In this document: one piece after another, positions 28,831-36,633 of the stretch | Position numbering within the stretch: position 1 is the stretch's first letter | Layout of the letters: each line of letters opens with the position of its first letter | Assembly (NCBI RefSeq): GCF_000687165.1 | Contig: NZ_JMKU01000026.1 | Location: 1-59,220, forward strand | Source of the DNA: Paracidovorax oryzae ATCC 19882 | GTDB taxonomy: Bacteria; Pseudomonadota; Gammaproteobacteria; Burkholderiales; Burkholderiaceae_C | Length of the DNA: 59,220 bases | Direction of reading: 5' to 3' | The notes under the pieces: generated by a model | Database searches by the model: none | What the model saw: the letters and a program-made list of their open reading frames with translations, nothing else | What the model was told of the DNA's origin: nothing | Program-made: the position numbers and the translations under genes

Positions 28831-29403
28831 ATGGCCCTCCCCACAAAGCTCAACGTCGGCTGCGGCCGCAGAATCGTCGAAGGCTGGTTGAACCTGGACT
28901 GGCAGGCGACGCCGGGCGTGGACATCGTCGCCGACCTCAACGAATGCGGGCGCACGCCGCTGCCGCTCGCCGACGACAGCATCGGGGAGTTCCTGCTCTC
29001 GCACGTGATGGAGCACATCCCGAACGTGCTGCCGATGATGCAGGAACTGCACCGCGTGGCCCGCGACGGCGCGCGCATGGAGATCCGCGTGCCGCACGGC
29101 GCGAGCGACGACGCCTTCGAAGACCCGACCCACGTGCGCCCGTTGTTTCCCGGCTCGTTCGGCTACTTCTCGCAGCCCTATTACTGGCGCGCGGACTACG
29201 GCTATCGCGGCGACTGGGTCACCGAGCGCGTCGAGCTCACCCTGGCCCAGCGCTTCCGCGGACTGACCGTGGAGCAGGCCTGGGAATGCGTCTGCAGCCA
29301 GCGCAACGTGGTGGACGAGATGGTGGCCCACCTGCGCGCGGTGAAACCCGCTCGCGCCCCGCTGCGCGAGTTGCAGATCGTGCCGCAGCTGGTGCTGGTC
29401 TGA
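28831..29403 (+). CDS. class I SAM-dependent methyltransferase-like protein
   Basis: 190 residues. Motif I LNVGCGR at 7-13, an acidic post-I residue in NLDW, a short PLADDSIGEFLLSHVMEH segment (methyltransferase motif IV region) and a compact Rossmann core. The lid contains SQPYYWRADYGYRGDW. The substrate is unknown; small proteins of this type sit in glycan or lipid modification loci, but nothing nearby supports that. It follows serS after 38 bases. Confidence 0.8.
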   Translation: MALPTKLNVGCGRRIVEGWLNLDWQATPGVDIVADLNECGRTPLPLADDSIGEFLLSHVMEHIPNVLPMMQELHRVARDGARMEIRVPHGASDDAFEDPTHVRPLFPGSFGYFSQPYYWRADYGYRGDWVTERVELTLAQRFRGLTVEQAWECVCSQRNVVDEMVAHLRAVKPARAPLRELQIVPQLVLV

Positions 29404-29526
29404 CCGGAACACGACAGCCTCTGCGAATCCCGGGGCGATTCATGTGCTGTACAGACCATCCCCGGGTCGAATCGCCAATGGTCTAATGCGATGCCGATCC
29501 TTGGCTCCACCCCTGGCAACACACCC

Positions 29527-29943
29527 ATGCGCAGCATCTTCCACCTGGCCTACAACGTTCGCGACCTGGACGAAGCCCGACGCTTCTACGGACAGGTCCT
29601 CGGCTGCGCCGAAGGGCGCAGCACCGACACCTGGGTCGATTTCGACTTTTTCGGCCACCAGTTGTCCCTGCACCTGGGCGAGCCATTCGCCACGGCGCGC
29701 ACGGGCCATGTGGGCGATGTCCTGGTGCCGATGCCCCACCTGGGCCTGGTGCTGGAGCTGCCTGACTGGCAAGCCATGGCGGACCGCCTCCAGGCCGCAG
29801 GCACGGCATTCGTGCTGGAGCCCCAGGTTCGCTTCGAAGGCCAGCCTGGCGAGCAATGGACGATGTTCTTCATGGACCCCTTCGGTAATCCCATCGAAAT
29901 CAAGGGCTTCCGCAGCCTGGGCGATCTGTACAAGACCGCCTGA
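29527..29943 (+). CDS. VOC-superfamily (glyoxalase-like) protein
   Basis: 138 residues when started at MRSIFHLAYNVRDLDEARRF (29527); an ATG at 29491 adds 12 residues but relatives begin like the former. Paired beta-alpha-beta-beta-beta units give FHLAYNV, VDFDFFGHQLSLHLG and MFFMDPFGNPIEIKG, with likely metal ligands His, His and Glu. Substrate unknown. It ends about 50 bases before the tRNA promoter. Confidence 0.88.
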   Translation: MRSIFHLAYNVRDLDEARRFYGQVLGCAEGRSTDTWVDFDFFGHQLSLHLGEPFATARTGHVGDVLVPMPHLGLVLELPDWQAMADRLQAAGTAFVLEPQVRFEGQPGEQWTMFFMDPFGNPIEIKGFRSLGDLYKTA

Positions 29944-29989
29944 GTCGATCCAGTGTCGGGGAGATGGGGCGAACTGAATGCATTGAGCG

Positions 29990-30017
29990 TTGTGCCTCGC
30001 AAACTTCCTGCTACAAT
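29990..30017 (+). promoter_or_regulatory. sigma-70-type promoter of tRNA-Ser
   Basis: TTGTGC (29990-29995), a 16-base spacer and TACAAT (30012-30017) lie 22 bases before the tRNA. The -10 hexamer is near consensus. Confidence 0.65.
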
Positions 30018-30039
30018 CGCAGGCTTCGACACGAATGCA

Positions 30040-30129
<90 letters not shown>

Positions 30130-30135
30130 ATGAAC

Positions 30136-30166
30136 AAAGCCCTTGAATGATTTCAAGGGCTTTTTT
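30136..30166 (+). terminator. Rho-independent terminator of tRNA-Ser
   Basis: AAAGCCCTTGAA, loop TGAT, TTCAAGGGCTTT, then a run of T. A textbook hairpin directly behind the tRNA. Confidence 0.9.
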
Positions 30167-30169
30167 CTT

Positions 30170-30626
30170 TGTGCCACGCGACAGGTGTCCCACTCTGGTG
30201 TCCTCACTTTCAGTGATCACTAGCCTTAGAGCGGCTAACACCACCCGCTCAAAGTGCTGCGCAGAGCCTTTATGCTTGGCGCCCTCATGGCAAGATAACG
30301 GCCAAGGGGCGATCCGAGCTGGCGATGAGCTTTTCCGGCGATGACGCGAGTGTCATCCGCATCCGCTTCCTTAAAGCATTCAAGGAAGTGGCGAAGCGCC
30401 GAGCGCTCCATCACCGAAAGACTGTTGGAACTGGAGCGCCGCGAAACGCCCTCATAGGTGAACGGTCAAATCGGCTCGCGACTGATGAACGAACGGACGA
30501 AGGAAAAACTCGTTTTCGCAGAAGAGCGAGCGACCCCCATGGCCGCGGCGCAGCCCGGGTTGCCGCTGCGCTACTGACCCGTACGGGTCGAATTTGGCCA
30601 TGGGTAGGATGCAGCAGGGGGACTGC
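30170..30626 (+). other. gene-poor scar downstream of tRNA-Ser
   Basis: No convincing intact gene is seen. On the plus strand a broken reading frame around 30400-30576 reads plausibly protein-like (ERSITERLLELERRE, stop, then MNERTKEKLVFAEERA up to a TGA at 30577), with a stop in between, so it may be the decayed end of a former gene. Lower GC than the flanks and the position behind a tRNA suggest the remnant of an integrated element; no integrase is present. Confidence 0.45.
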
Positions 30627-30812
30627 TCAGAAGTGGTACGCGATCCCCGCTTGCTTCATGATGGCGTTAGCAGTGAAGCGAGATGCGCAGTTCGTGGAAA
30701 CGGTGACTGAGATGGTTCCGTTCGTCCAAGTCTGGTGGGAACCTTTTTGCCTGGAAAAAGAAAAGCCGTGCTGCTTGAGCACGGCTATCACTTGGCTGTA
30801 GTACCCGTTCAT
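30627..30812 (-). CDS. hicA: HicA-type mRNA interferase toxin
   Basis: 61 residues starting MNGYYSQVIAVLKQHGF. The double-stranded-RNA-binding-like fold of HicA is recognisable, with the catalytic His26 in KGSHQTW and a hydrophobic C-terminal helix (ANAIMKQAGI). HicA toxins cleave mRNA. The start overlaps the antitoxin stop codon as ATGA, so the pair is translationally coupled. Confidence 0.87.
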   Translation of the reverse strand: MNGYYSQVIAVLKQHGFSFSRQKGSHQTWTNGTISVTVSTNCASRFTANAIMKQAGIAYHF

Positions 30813-31078
30813 GCGGCCAGAACGCGACCATCCCATGCCGCCATAGGCGGCGTCTTCAGAGGCTTGTGAAGCATGTCCTCCAGAAGCATCTCCGTGCACT
30901 CAAAGAGCGAGGTCAGCAATTCTTCTCTGGTGGGCGATTCCACCACCAACCCACGCAGATCAGGGCTGGTTGCCACGAGCACACCAGCTTCGTCGTCCTT
31001 GACGACGGCCACCCTGACGACCAGTGGAACACCCAAACGGGCGGCCACCTTCCACCCTGGGAAACCAACTCGATACAT
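30809..31078 (-). CDS. hicB: HicB-like antitoxin (DUF1902 type)
   Basis: 89 residues. The partial RNase H-like HicB fold is indicated by VRVAVVKDDEAGVLVATSPDLRGLVVESPTREEL, with the typical DxxG...E pattern. No C-terminal ribbon-helix-helix DNA-binding domain is visible, as expected for the DUF1902 group. The ribosome site AGGAG lies eight bases before the ATG. It precedes the toxin gene, the reverse of the classical hicAB order. Confidence 0.85.
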   Translation of the reverse strand: MYRVGFPGWKVAARLGVPLVVRVAVVKDDEAGVLVATSPDLRGLVVESPTREELLTSLFECTEMLLEDMLHKPLKTPPMAAWDGRVLAA

Positions 31079-31103
31079 CTAATTTTCTCCTGCGGACCCT
31101 CCG

Positions 31104-31123
31104 CACCAGGGGACTCCCTGGTG
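31104..31123. promoter_or_regulatory. perfect inverted repeat upstream of hicB
   Basis: CACCAGGG, loop GACT, CCCTGGTG, an 8-bp perfect dyad 26 bases before the hicB start. It could be an operator or a leader hairpin; which one cannot be told from sequence. Confidence 0.5.
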
Positions 31124-31387
31124 GTGCAACACCGCGTTTTCCTTGTGATTTGGAGAATTGTGTCACCAAAGTGGTTCCCACGTGAGGCCTATTTGCGACA
31201 CCACTTCGTAAGCGGAGGGCTATTTTCGTAGTGCTCGGCCTACACGACCAGTACAGATTCCGAACCGCGCAGACCTACGCCATCAAGAACGGCTCGATGC
31301 TCTCCAACTCTTCGCCCAGGGCTTGCCGTGCCATGTCCGCGTCGTAGTGGCTCGATGGCTACTCTTCAAGCTGTGGCGCGGTACTCA
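31124..31387. other. intergenic between hicB promoter side and the GGDEF-EAL gene
   Basis: Together with 31079-31123 this leaves about 310 bases without a gene. Only short chance frames occur. It must hold the hicBA promoter on the minus strand; no confident hexamers were identified. Confidence 0.5.
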
Positions 31388-34300
31388 TCAGCGGCATGGG
31401 GCTGCCTCCGGCGGGCGCCCCTCCACCTTCCGGGCCCGCACGTTCTCCAGGAACGTTTCCTCCGGCATCGGCCGGCCATGCAGCCAGCCCTGCTGGGACG
31501 GGCAGCGGTTGGCCTGCAGGAAGTCGGATTGCTCCTGCGTCTCGACCCCCTCGGCCACCACGTGCAGCCCGAGGTGGGAGCCCATCGACAGGATCGAGCA
31601 GACGATGCCGACGCTGGCTGTGTCGCCGGGCAGGCCGTTGATGAAGCTGCGGTCGATCTTGATCTCGTAGAGCGGCAGCTGCCGCAGGTAGGAGAGGCTC
31701 GAGAAGCCCGTGCCGAAATCGTCGATCGAGAACCGCACGCCCAGTTCGACCAGTTCCGCGAGGCGTTCCGCCGCATGGTTCACGTCGGTGATCAGCAGGC
31801 CTTCCGTGATCTCCAGGATCAGTCCGGACGCGCAGGCGCCGGTCGCCGCCAATGCGTGGCGGACTTCATCGACGAAGCCCGGGTGCTTGAACTGCGCCGG
31901 GCTGATGTTGATGGCCAGGGTCAGCGAGGGATCTTCCCGGTGCAGGTCGGCGAGGATCCTGCAGCCGGTCTTCAGCACCCAGGTGCCCAGTTCGATGATG
32001 AGGCCGGAGGCTTCCGCCAGGGCGATGAACTGGTCCGGCGGCACCATGCCGCGCTCTGGATGCCGCCACCGCAGCAGCGCCTCGCCCCCTGTCAGCCGGC
32101 TGTGGGCATCGTGCTGGGGCTGGACCTGCAGGAACAGCTGCTCCGAGCCGATGGCCGCATGGAGATCCTGCTCCAGCGCCAGGCGTTCGTGGAAGCCCGC
32201 CAGCATGTTCTCCTCGAAGAACACGGGATGGTTGCCGCCCTGCGTCTTGGACCGGCGCAGCGCGAGTTGCGCTTCGCGCAGGGCATCGAGGCCGCTGGCC
32301 GTACCGGCGTGGATGAGGCTGATACCCGCACTGGTGCGGATGCTCAGGGAGCCCTGGCCCACGTTGAACGGCGCGGCCAGGCTGTGGAGCAGCTTGGCGG
32401 CGACACCTTCCACCAGGTGGCGGGCGTCGTGGTCGAGGCGGCCTTCCGTGCGCAGCACCACGACGAATTCATCGCTTCCGGTGCGTGCCAGCGTGTCTCC
32501 ACGCCGCAGGACGCGTTTCAGCCGCCGTGCGGTTTCGCAGAGCACTTCGTCGCCGACCTGGGTGCCGCGGGCCACGTTGAGCAGCTTGAACTGGTCGATG
32601 TCCAGGCAGATGACGCCCGTCGCCCCCTCGCCGCCTGCCACCAGGCCCTGCTCCGATGCCAACTGTTCGAGCAGGTGCCGGCGGTCCATCAGGCCCGTCA
32701 GGGCATCCCGCTGCTGTGGTGCCGCGGCGGCCGGACGTCCGGTATCTTTCCGGGATTCCGCGGCGTCTTCGTCCTGGCTGGTGATGCCGGTTTCGGCGAT
32801 GGCGATTCCGCCTTTGCCTGCCTGCTTGACGGCATACATCGCCGCATCGGCGGCATGGATCAGCGTCTTGACGCTGGTGGCGTGCGCCGGGTAGCTGGCC
32901 ACGCCGACGCTCGCGCCGACCCGGGCCGATTCCCCGTTGGGCAGAACGAACGGCATCCTGAAGCTGTCGATCATTTGCCGCGCCAGGTCCGACACGCTGG
33001 GGTGGAGTGCGTCCACGCCCGTGATGACCACCACCAGTTCGTCGCCGCCCAGCCGGCCGATGACGTCGCAGTTGCGCTGGAAGAGCATGCGCAGCCGCCG
33101 GGCGGCTTCGACCAGCACCGCATCCCCGGCGGCGTGGCCCCAGCGGTCGTTGACGGACTTGAACCCGTCGAGATCGATGAACATCAGCGTGACGTCGCCC
33201 GGGTCACGGCCCGGATGGACGGCATGGATGTGCTGGCCGAGCAGGGCTTCGATATAGGAGCGGCTCTTGAGCCCCGTCAGCGCATCGTGCTCCGCGCGGT
33301 AGCGCGCGGCGCTTTCCTGGTTCTTGCGGCGGGTGATGTCGTAGAGCACGCCCTCGACGTACTGCTCCGCGTCATCGGCGGTTTCCATGCACGACACCAT
33401 GCAGTGGACCCATACCTTCGTGCCGTCCGGGCGGATCAGTTCGAGATCTTCGGCTTCCGGCTCCAGGGAGGTGCGGGCCCTTTCGATCAGCTGCAACAAC
33501 TGGGCCGAGCGGACGAAGAAGGTCGAGATGAAGTCCCCGGCATGGGCGTCGATCCCCTGGCCGGCCTGCAGGTGGAGCAACCGCGCGAAGGCCGGGTTGG
33601 CGTGCAGCAGCTGCCCGGCCGGCGAGAGGATGAAAATGCCCGCGCTGGTCGAGTCGAATATGCCCCGGTAGCGTGCTTCCAGCGCGGAGATTTCCTCGCG
33701 CATGCCGCGTTCGCGTTCGAGTGCGTCCTGCTGCAGTTCCAGCAGGCGGTTGACCGCGGTGGTGACGATACCCACTTCATCGACGGCATGGCGCGGGTCG
33801 ATCGAGATGCGGCGGGCCGTGCCGGGCATGATCATGGCCAGTTCTGCCGCCAGCCGGTGCATGGGCCGGGACAGCATGCGCCGGGCCAGCATGCTGAACA
33901 CGCCCAGCACGCCGGCCAGCAGCACGGTGATCGCCGCGACCAGCTGGGCCGCCTGCCAGCCTGCCTCGGCATTCATCCGCTGGTAGTTCAGCCAGACCTG
34001 CAGATCGCCGATGGACCCTTCGCGCCTGAAGGGCGACACCAGGGGCGACTGGAAGGTCGGCTTCGTCGGGGAATTTCCGTCGGTGGCATCCAGTCCGGCA
34101 TCCGGGTTGGCCTTCGCCGCCATCGTGATGCCGGCGGCATCGCGGACGCCCACGCGGGCGACCGAAGGATGGTGGGCCATGCCGTCCAGCAGTTCCTTGA
34201 GCAATACCTCGTCCCGCGCATATACCCCGATCGCCATCGTCTGCTGCACGGCCGCGGCGATGGCGCGTGCGGAGGCTTCGGAGTTTTCCAGGTAGTGCGA

Positions 34301-34402
34301 CTTGGCGCTGAGGTACAGGACGATGGCCACGAGGGCCGCCATCACGCCCGCTACGCTCACGACCGCCCACTGGAAGCGGCGATGGAGGCTTTTACTGCGC
34401 AT
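31388..34402 (-). CDS. membrane receptor with PAS, two GGDEF and one EAL domain
   Basis: 1004 residues. Transmembrane segments at about 12-32 and 152-172 bracket a periplasmic domain like those of YfiN-type cyclases. A HAMP-like linker follows, then a PAS domain (about 240-360), GGDEF-1 (370-535, RLGGDELVVV with GGDEL at 452-456 and an RxxD inhibitory site, Arg443-Asp446), GGDEF-2 (565-725, TGSDEFVVVL with GSDEF at 642-646) and EAL (about 735-990, GGEALLRW, INISPAQF, DDFGTGFSSLSYL, VVAEGVET). The EAL residues look complete, so c-di-GMP hydrolysis is likely; GGDEF-1 is near-canonical and GGDEF-2 degenerate. It is the last gene of a minus-strand operon whose first two genes encode envelope proteins. 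Confidence 0.93.
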   Translation of the reverse strand: MRSKSLHRRFQWAVVSVAGVMAALVAIVLYLSAKSHYLENSEASARAIAAAVQQTMAIGVYARDEVLLKELLDGMAHHPSVARVGVRDAAGITMAAKANPDAGLDATDGNSPTKPTFQSPLVSPFRREGSIGDLQVWLNYQRMNAEAGWQAAQLVAAITVLLAGVLGVFSMLARRMLSRPMHRLAAELAMIMPGTARRISIDPRHAVDEVGIVTTAVNRLLELQQDALERERGMREEISALEARYRGIFDSTSAGIFILSPAGQLLHANPAFARLLHLQAGQGIDAHAGDFISTFFVRSAQLLQLIERARTSLEPEAEDLELIRPDGTKVWVHCMVSCMETADDAEQYVEGVLYDITRRKNQESAARYRAEHDALTGLKSRSYIEALLGQHIHAVHPGRDPGDVTLMFIDLDGFKSVNDRWGHAAGDAVLVEAARRLRMLFQRNCDVIGRLGGDELVVVITGVDALHPSVSDLARQMIDSFRMPFVLPNGESARVGASVGVASYPAHATSVKTLIHAADAAMYAVKQAGKGGIAIAETGITSQDEDAAESRKDTGRPAAAAPQQRDALTGLMDRRHLLEQLASEQGLVAGGEGATGVICLDIDQFKLLNVARGTQVGDEVLCETARRLKRVLRRGDTLARTGSDEFVVVLRTEGRLDHDARHLVEGVAAKLLHSLAAPFNVGQGSLSIRTSAGISLIHAGTASGLDALREAQLALRRSKTQGGNHPVFFEENMLAGFHERLALEQDLHAAIGSEQLFLQVQPQHDAHSRLTGGEALLRWRHPERGMVPPDQFIALAEASGLIIELGTWVLKTGCRILADLHREDPSLTLAINISPAQFKHPGFVDEVRHALAATGACASGLILEITEGLLITDVNHAAERLAELVELGVRFSIDDFGTGFSSLSYLRQLPLYEIKIDRSFINGLPGDTASVGIVCSILSMGSHLGLHVVAEGVETQEQSDFLQANRCPSQQGWLHGRPMPEETFLENVRARKVEGRPPEAAPCR

Positions 34403-34438
34403 GGGGAGCAGGGCGGTGGTTGGAAGGCACGTGCAGCA

Positions 34439-34885
34439 TCACGGGAGGTGCATCACCACCCGCACCGAGTTGTCCTGCGGGGGGCGGGTGACGTAGCCGA
34501 TGGCCGAGGGATCGTTGCGCAGGCGCTGCAGCATGGCCGTATCGTCCTCGGCGGTCTGCGGCGGCCGCACCTGGCCGGTGAAGTGCAGGCGCGCCCAGTA
34601 GCTGTTGATGCGGGCGATGTCCATGCCGGTCAGCAACTGGTAGAACTCGGCGCGCGCCGGACTGTCGCGTTTCTGGTCGAGCGGGGTGGCCGTACTGCCG
34701 TCGGGGAAGGCGCGGGTCCTGCCGGTATAGATGGCCACCAGTTCGTTCTGGTTCACGGACTGCAGCGGACTCTGCGCGGACACCACCACGTAGATGGGGG
34801 CGGAAGCCACGGTGAATTGCAGCGCATGGACCGCCAGCGCGATGGCGGTCAGCATGCGCGGGAGGTTCGGGAGTGCGCGTGGCAT
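34439..34885 (-). CDS. short periplasmic PstS-like substrate-binding protein
   Basis: 148 residues with a signal peptide cleaved near VASA-PI. The mature part resembles one lobe of phosphate-binding-like proteins: VVVSAQSPLQSVNQNELVAIY, GRTRAFPDGS, RAEFYQLLTGMD and the C-terminal SAIGYVTRPPQDN. It is too short for a classical two-lobed binding protein. No transporter genes are near. Between an outer-membrane barrel gene (TGATG overlap) and a periplasm-sensing c-di-GMP receptor, a ligand-sensing or inhibitor role like YfiR is an attractive inference. Confidence 0.78.
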   Translation of the reverse strand: MPRALPNLPRMLTAIALAVHALQFTVASAPIYVVVSAQSPLQSVNQNELVAIYTGRTRAFPDGSTATPLDQKRDSPARAEFYQLLTGMDIARINSYWARLHFTGQVRPPQTAEDDTAMLQRLRNDPSAIGYVTRPPQDNSVRVVMHLP

Positions 34886-36168
34886 CACTGGCCCCATACG
34901 AAATCGACCAGCAGGGACACCAGCGTGCCTTTTGCAGCCTGCCCGTCGTGGTTGCGCCAGCCTGCTGCGCCGTTTTGCCGGACATGGAACCGGTCGACCT
35001 GGAGCTTGAGCGCGGCATTCGATGCGAAATCCCATCGAAGACCCACGCCGAACGTGCTCTGGTCGAAGCGGAACTGGTTGGCCGCGTAGGTGGCGTAACC
35101 CGCCAGCATCTGGGCCTGCCGGGCCGCGGCGGGTCCTGCCGCGGGCGCCAGCGAAGAGGCCACGTCGGGAGTGGCCAGGGCCGCCTCCTGCGGCTTCACC
35201 CGGCTGGCGAGGGCGTAATAGGTGACCGTGTCCCTGCGCCATGCGGCGCTGGCGTAGGCCCGGTAGGCATCCAGCGTGCTCCCGGGAATGTTCAGGCGGC
35301 TGCCTTCCGCCACGAAGGTCCAGGGGCCGCTGTCATATTGGGCTGCGAGCGCGAGGTAGCTGGTCGCGCCACCTGCCCAGAGCCTGTCGCCGAGCGGTGC
35401 GACCGCCTCCCGCACGCCGGGGATGGGAGACTGCCGTAGGCTGTCGATGCCCTGGCGCAGCGCTGCGTATTCCGGCCCCTGGTCCAGGCTCACCCGGGAA
35501 TGCATGTAGCTGAGCTTCAGCAGCAGCCCGCCCGCTTCCCGCGACAGCCCGACCGCCAGGATGCCGTCCGCTTTCGCCGGCCGGTGGGACCGGCCGCCGT
35601 CGGTGGTACTGGTGCTTATCGTGCCGGTGGTGGCACGCAGGCGCCACGACGAACTGCCCGTATCCCATCGCTGCTCCACATCCAGGCCATCGATGGCCAC
35701 GACCGGCGCGAAGGCGTAGAAATCGATCGGCGGGCGCGCCCAGGTGAATGCATAGCCGACGTTGCGGCTCTCGGAGTACAGGAACAGGTCCGGGCTGACC
35801 CGGCCCATGCGGAGGCGGGTATTCGCCCATGGCCGGTAGCCGACATAGGCCTGCTCGATCGCTTCGCCGGAGAATGCCCCCTTGGCCCTGGGCAACAGCA
35901 CGCCCTGCGCGGCGGCCTCCCAACCGCTGCTGTGGTTCCAGTCGATTTGCGCGCCGAACCTGGAATCGGTCGCAGCGCTGAGGTCTGCCGCTGCGCCTTT
36001 CTGCGCGGTGCTGCGGATCAGTCCCCAATGCGGGGCACCGGTCTTGTGGACCACGCCCACGGTGCCGAAGCCGCTGAGGGAGACATTGTTGTCCGTGGCC
36101 TCCTGGGCCTGGAGAGGCATGCCCGAACCCAAGGTGAGCGCCAGGGCGGCAAAGGAGATTCTGTGCAC
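34885..36168 (-). CDS. outer-membrane beta-barrel (porin-like) protein
   Basis: About 427 residues from a GTG at 36168 that gives a compact signal peptide (MHRISFAALALTLGSG, cleavage near LQAQ-EA); a TTG at 36240 would add 24 residues. The mature protein consists of alternating strands with aromatic girdles (VSLSGFGTVGVVHK, FGAQIDWNHSSGWEAAAQGV, YTWAR-like FTWARPPIDFYAF, LALAAQYDSGPWTFVAEGS, FGVGLRWDF) and ends FVWGQ. No Ton box or plug is seen. It is the first gene of the operon with the PstS-like and GGDEF-EAL genes, and may be its outer-membrane arm. Confidence 0.78.
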   Translation of the reverse strand: MHRISFAALALTLGSGMPLQAQEATDNNVSLSGFGTVGVVHKTGAPHWGLIRSTAQKGAAADLSAATDSRFGAQIDWNHSSGWEAAAQGVLLPRAKGAFSGEAIEQAYVGYRPWANTRLRMGRVSPDLFLYSESRNVGYAFTWARPPIDFYAFAPVVAIDGLDVEQRWDTGSSSWRLRATTGTISTSTTDGGRSHRPAKADGILAVGLSREAGGLLLKLSYMHSRVSLDQGPEYAALRQGIDSLRQSPIPGVREAVAPLGDRLWAGGATSYLALAAQYDSGPWTFVAEGSRLNIPGSTLDAYRAYASAAWRRDTVTYYALASRVKPQEAALATPDVASSLAPAAGPAAARQAQMLAGYATYAANQFRFDQSTFGVGLRWDFASNAALKLQVDRFHVRQNGAAGWRNHDGQAAKGTLVSLLVDFVWGQ

Positions 36169-36240
36169 AGAACGGGCCCCGGGACGCGGAACTGTCTTCG
36201 ACCGCCGCGTCGCAGGGAGAGAGGTTGTTCTGGTGATCAA

Positions 36241-36534
36241 GATGGTCTGCGAGCCAGGGAATCCTGAATCTTCCGAAAATGGATTGAATAATCGATATCC
36301 ATGATTATTCGTTTAATTCGCGGAATAAACGGATGAATCAACTGCAAACAAATTGTACTTCTTGATTCATTTTGATGTCAAAAAAGATATTTTTGCGGTT
36401 TTGTTTGTTGTTTTTTTGGAAAATATGTCATCATATTTCCCGAGCCCATGTAGGACGCCATTCCCGCTGAAATTCATTCCTGGTTGGCCACAGGGAGTTC
36501 ATCCGGCGGCGCCATCCTGTTAGAGTGCATGCAA
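36241..36534. promoter_or_regulatory. AT-rich divergent regulatory region with three dyads
   Basis: About 300 bases without a gene, distinctly AT-rich in GC-rich surroundings. Three inverted repeats are visible: CGTTTA...TAAACG (36310-36331, centre GC, inner TTC/GAA), TTTTGA-TG-TCAAAA (36370-36383) and AAATATG-TCAT-CATATTT (36421-36438). They lie between the porin-led minus operon and the AmiC-led plus operon and probably bind regulators or hold promoters. Individual promoter hexamers could not be fixed. Confidence 0.55.
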
Positions 36535-36568
36535 TGCGCCGGCCTTCCATCCGGCGCACCCGAACAAT

Positions 36569-36584
36569 GGAGCAGTGAAGCTCC
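36569..36584 (+). promoter_or_regulatory. ANTAR-type hexaloop hairpin in the amiC leader
   Basis: GGAGC, hexaloop AGTGAA, GCTCC. Loop position 1 is A and position 4 is G, the known requirement for ANTAR recognition. Its 3' arm overlaps the left arm of the terminator at 36579-36619, so the two structures exclude each other. A second hairpin just upstream (TGCGCCGG/CCGGCGCA, 36535-36558) has an eight-base loop and does not fit the consensus. Confidence 0.7.
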
Positions 36585-36619
36585 CACCGATCGTCCAGGT
36601 CGGTGGGAGCTTTTTTTTT
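36579..36619 (+). terminator. leader terminator before the AmiC-like gene
   Basis: AGCTCCCACCGA (36579-36590) pairs perfectly with TCGGTGGGAGCT (36600-36611) and is followed by nine T. It lies immediately before the ribosome site of the gene at 36634, so it would stop transcription of that gene unless antiterminated. Confidence 0.88.
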
Positions 36620-36633
36620 GGAGGGCAGGGCGT

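Noticed and set aside
30325-30801. 158-codon plus-strand frame overlapping hicA
   Set aside because: No family pattern and it runs antisense through the well-supported HicA gene; any real remnant here lies in another, broken frame.
31328-35089. 1253-codon plus-strand frame
   Set aside because: Antisense to the GGDEF-EAL, PstS-like and porin genes; low complexity, no motif, and the opposite strand holds clear domains.
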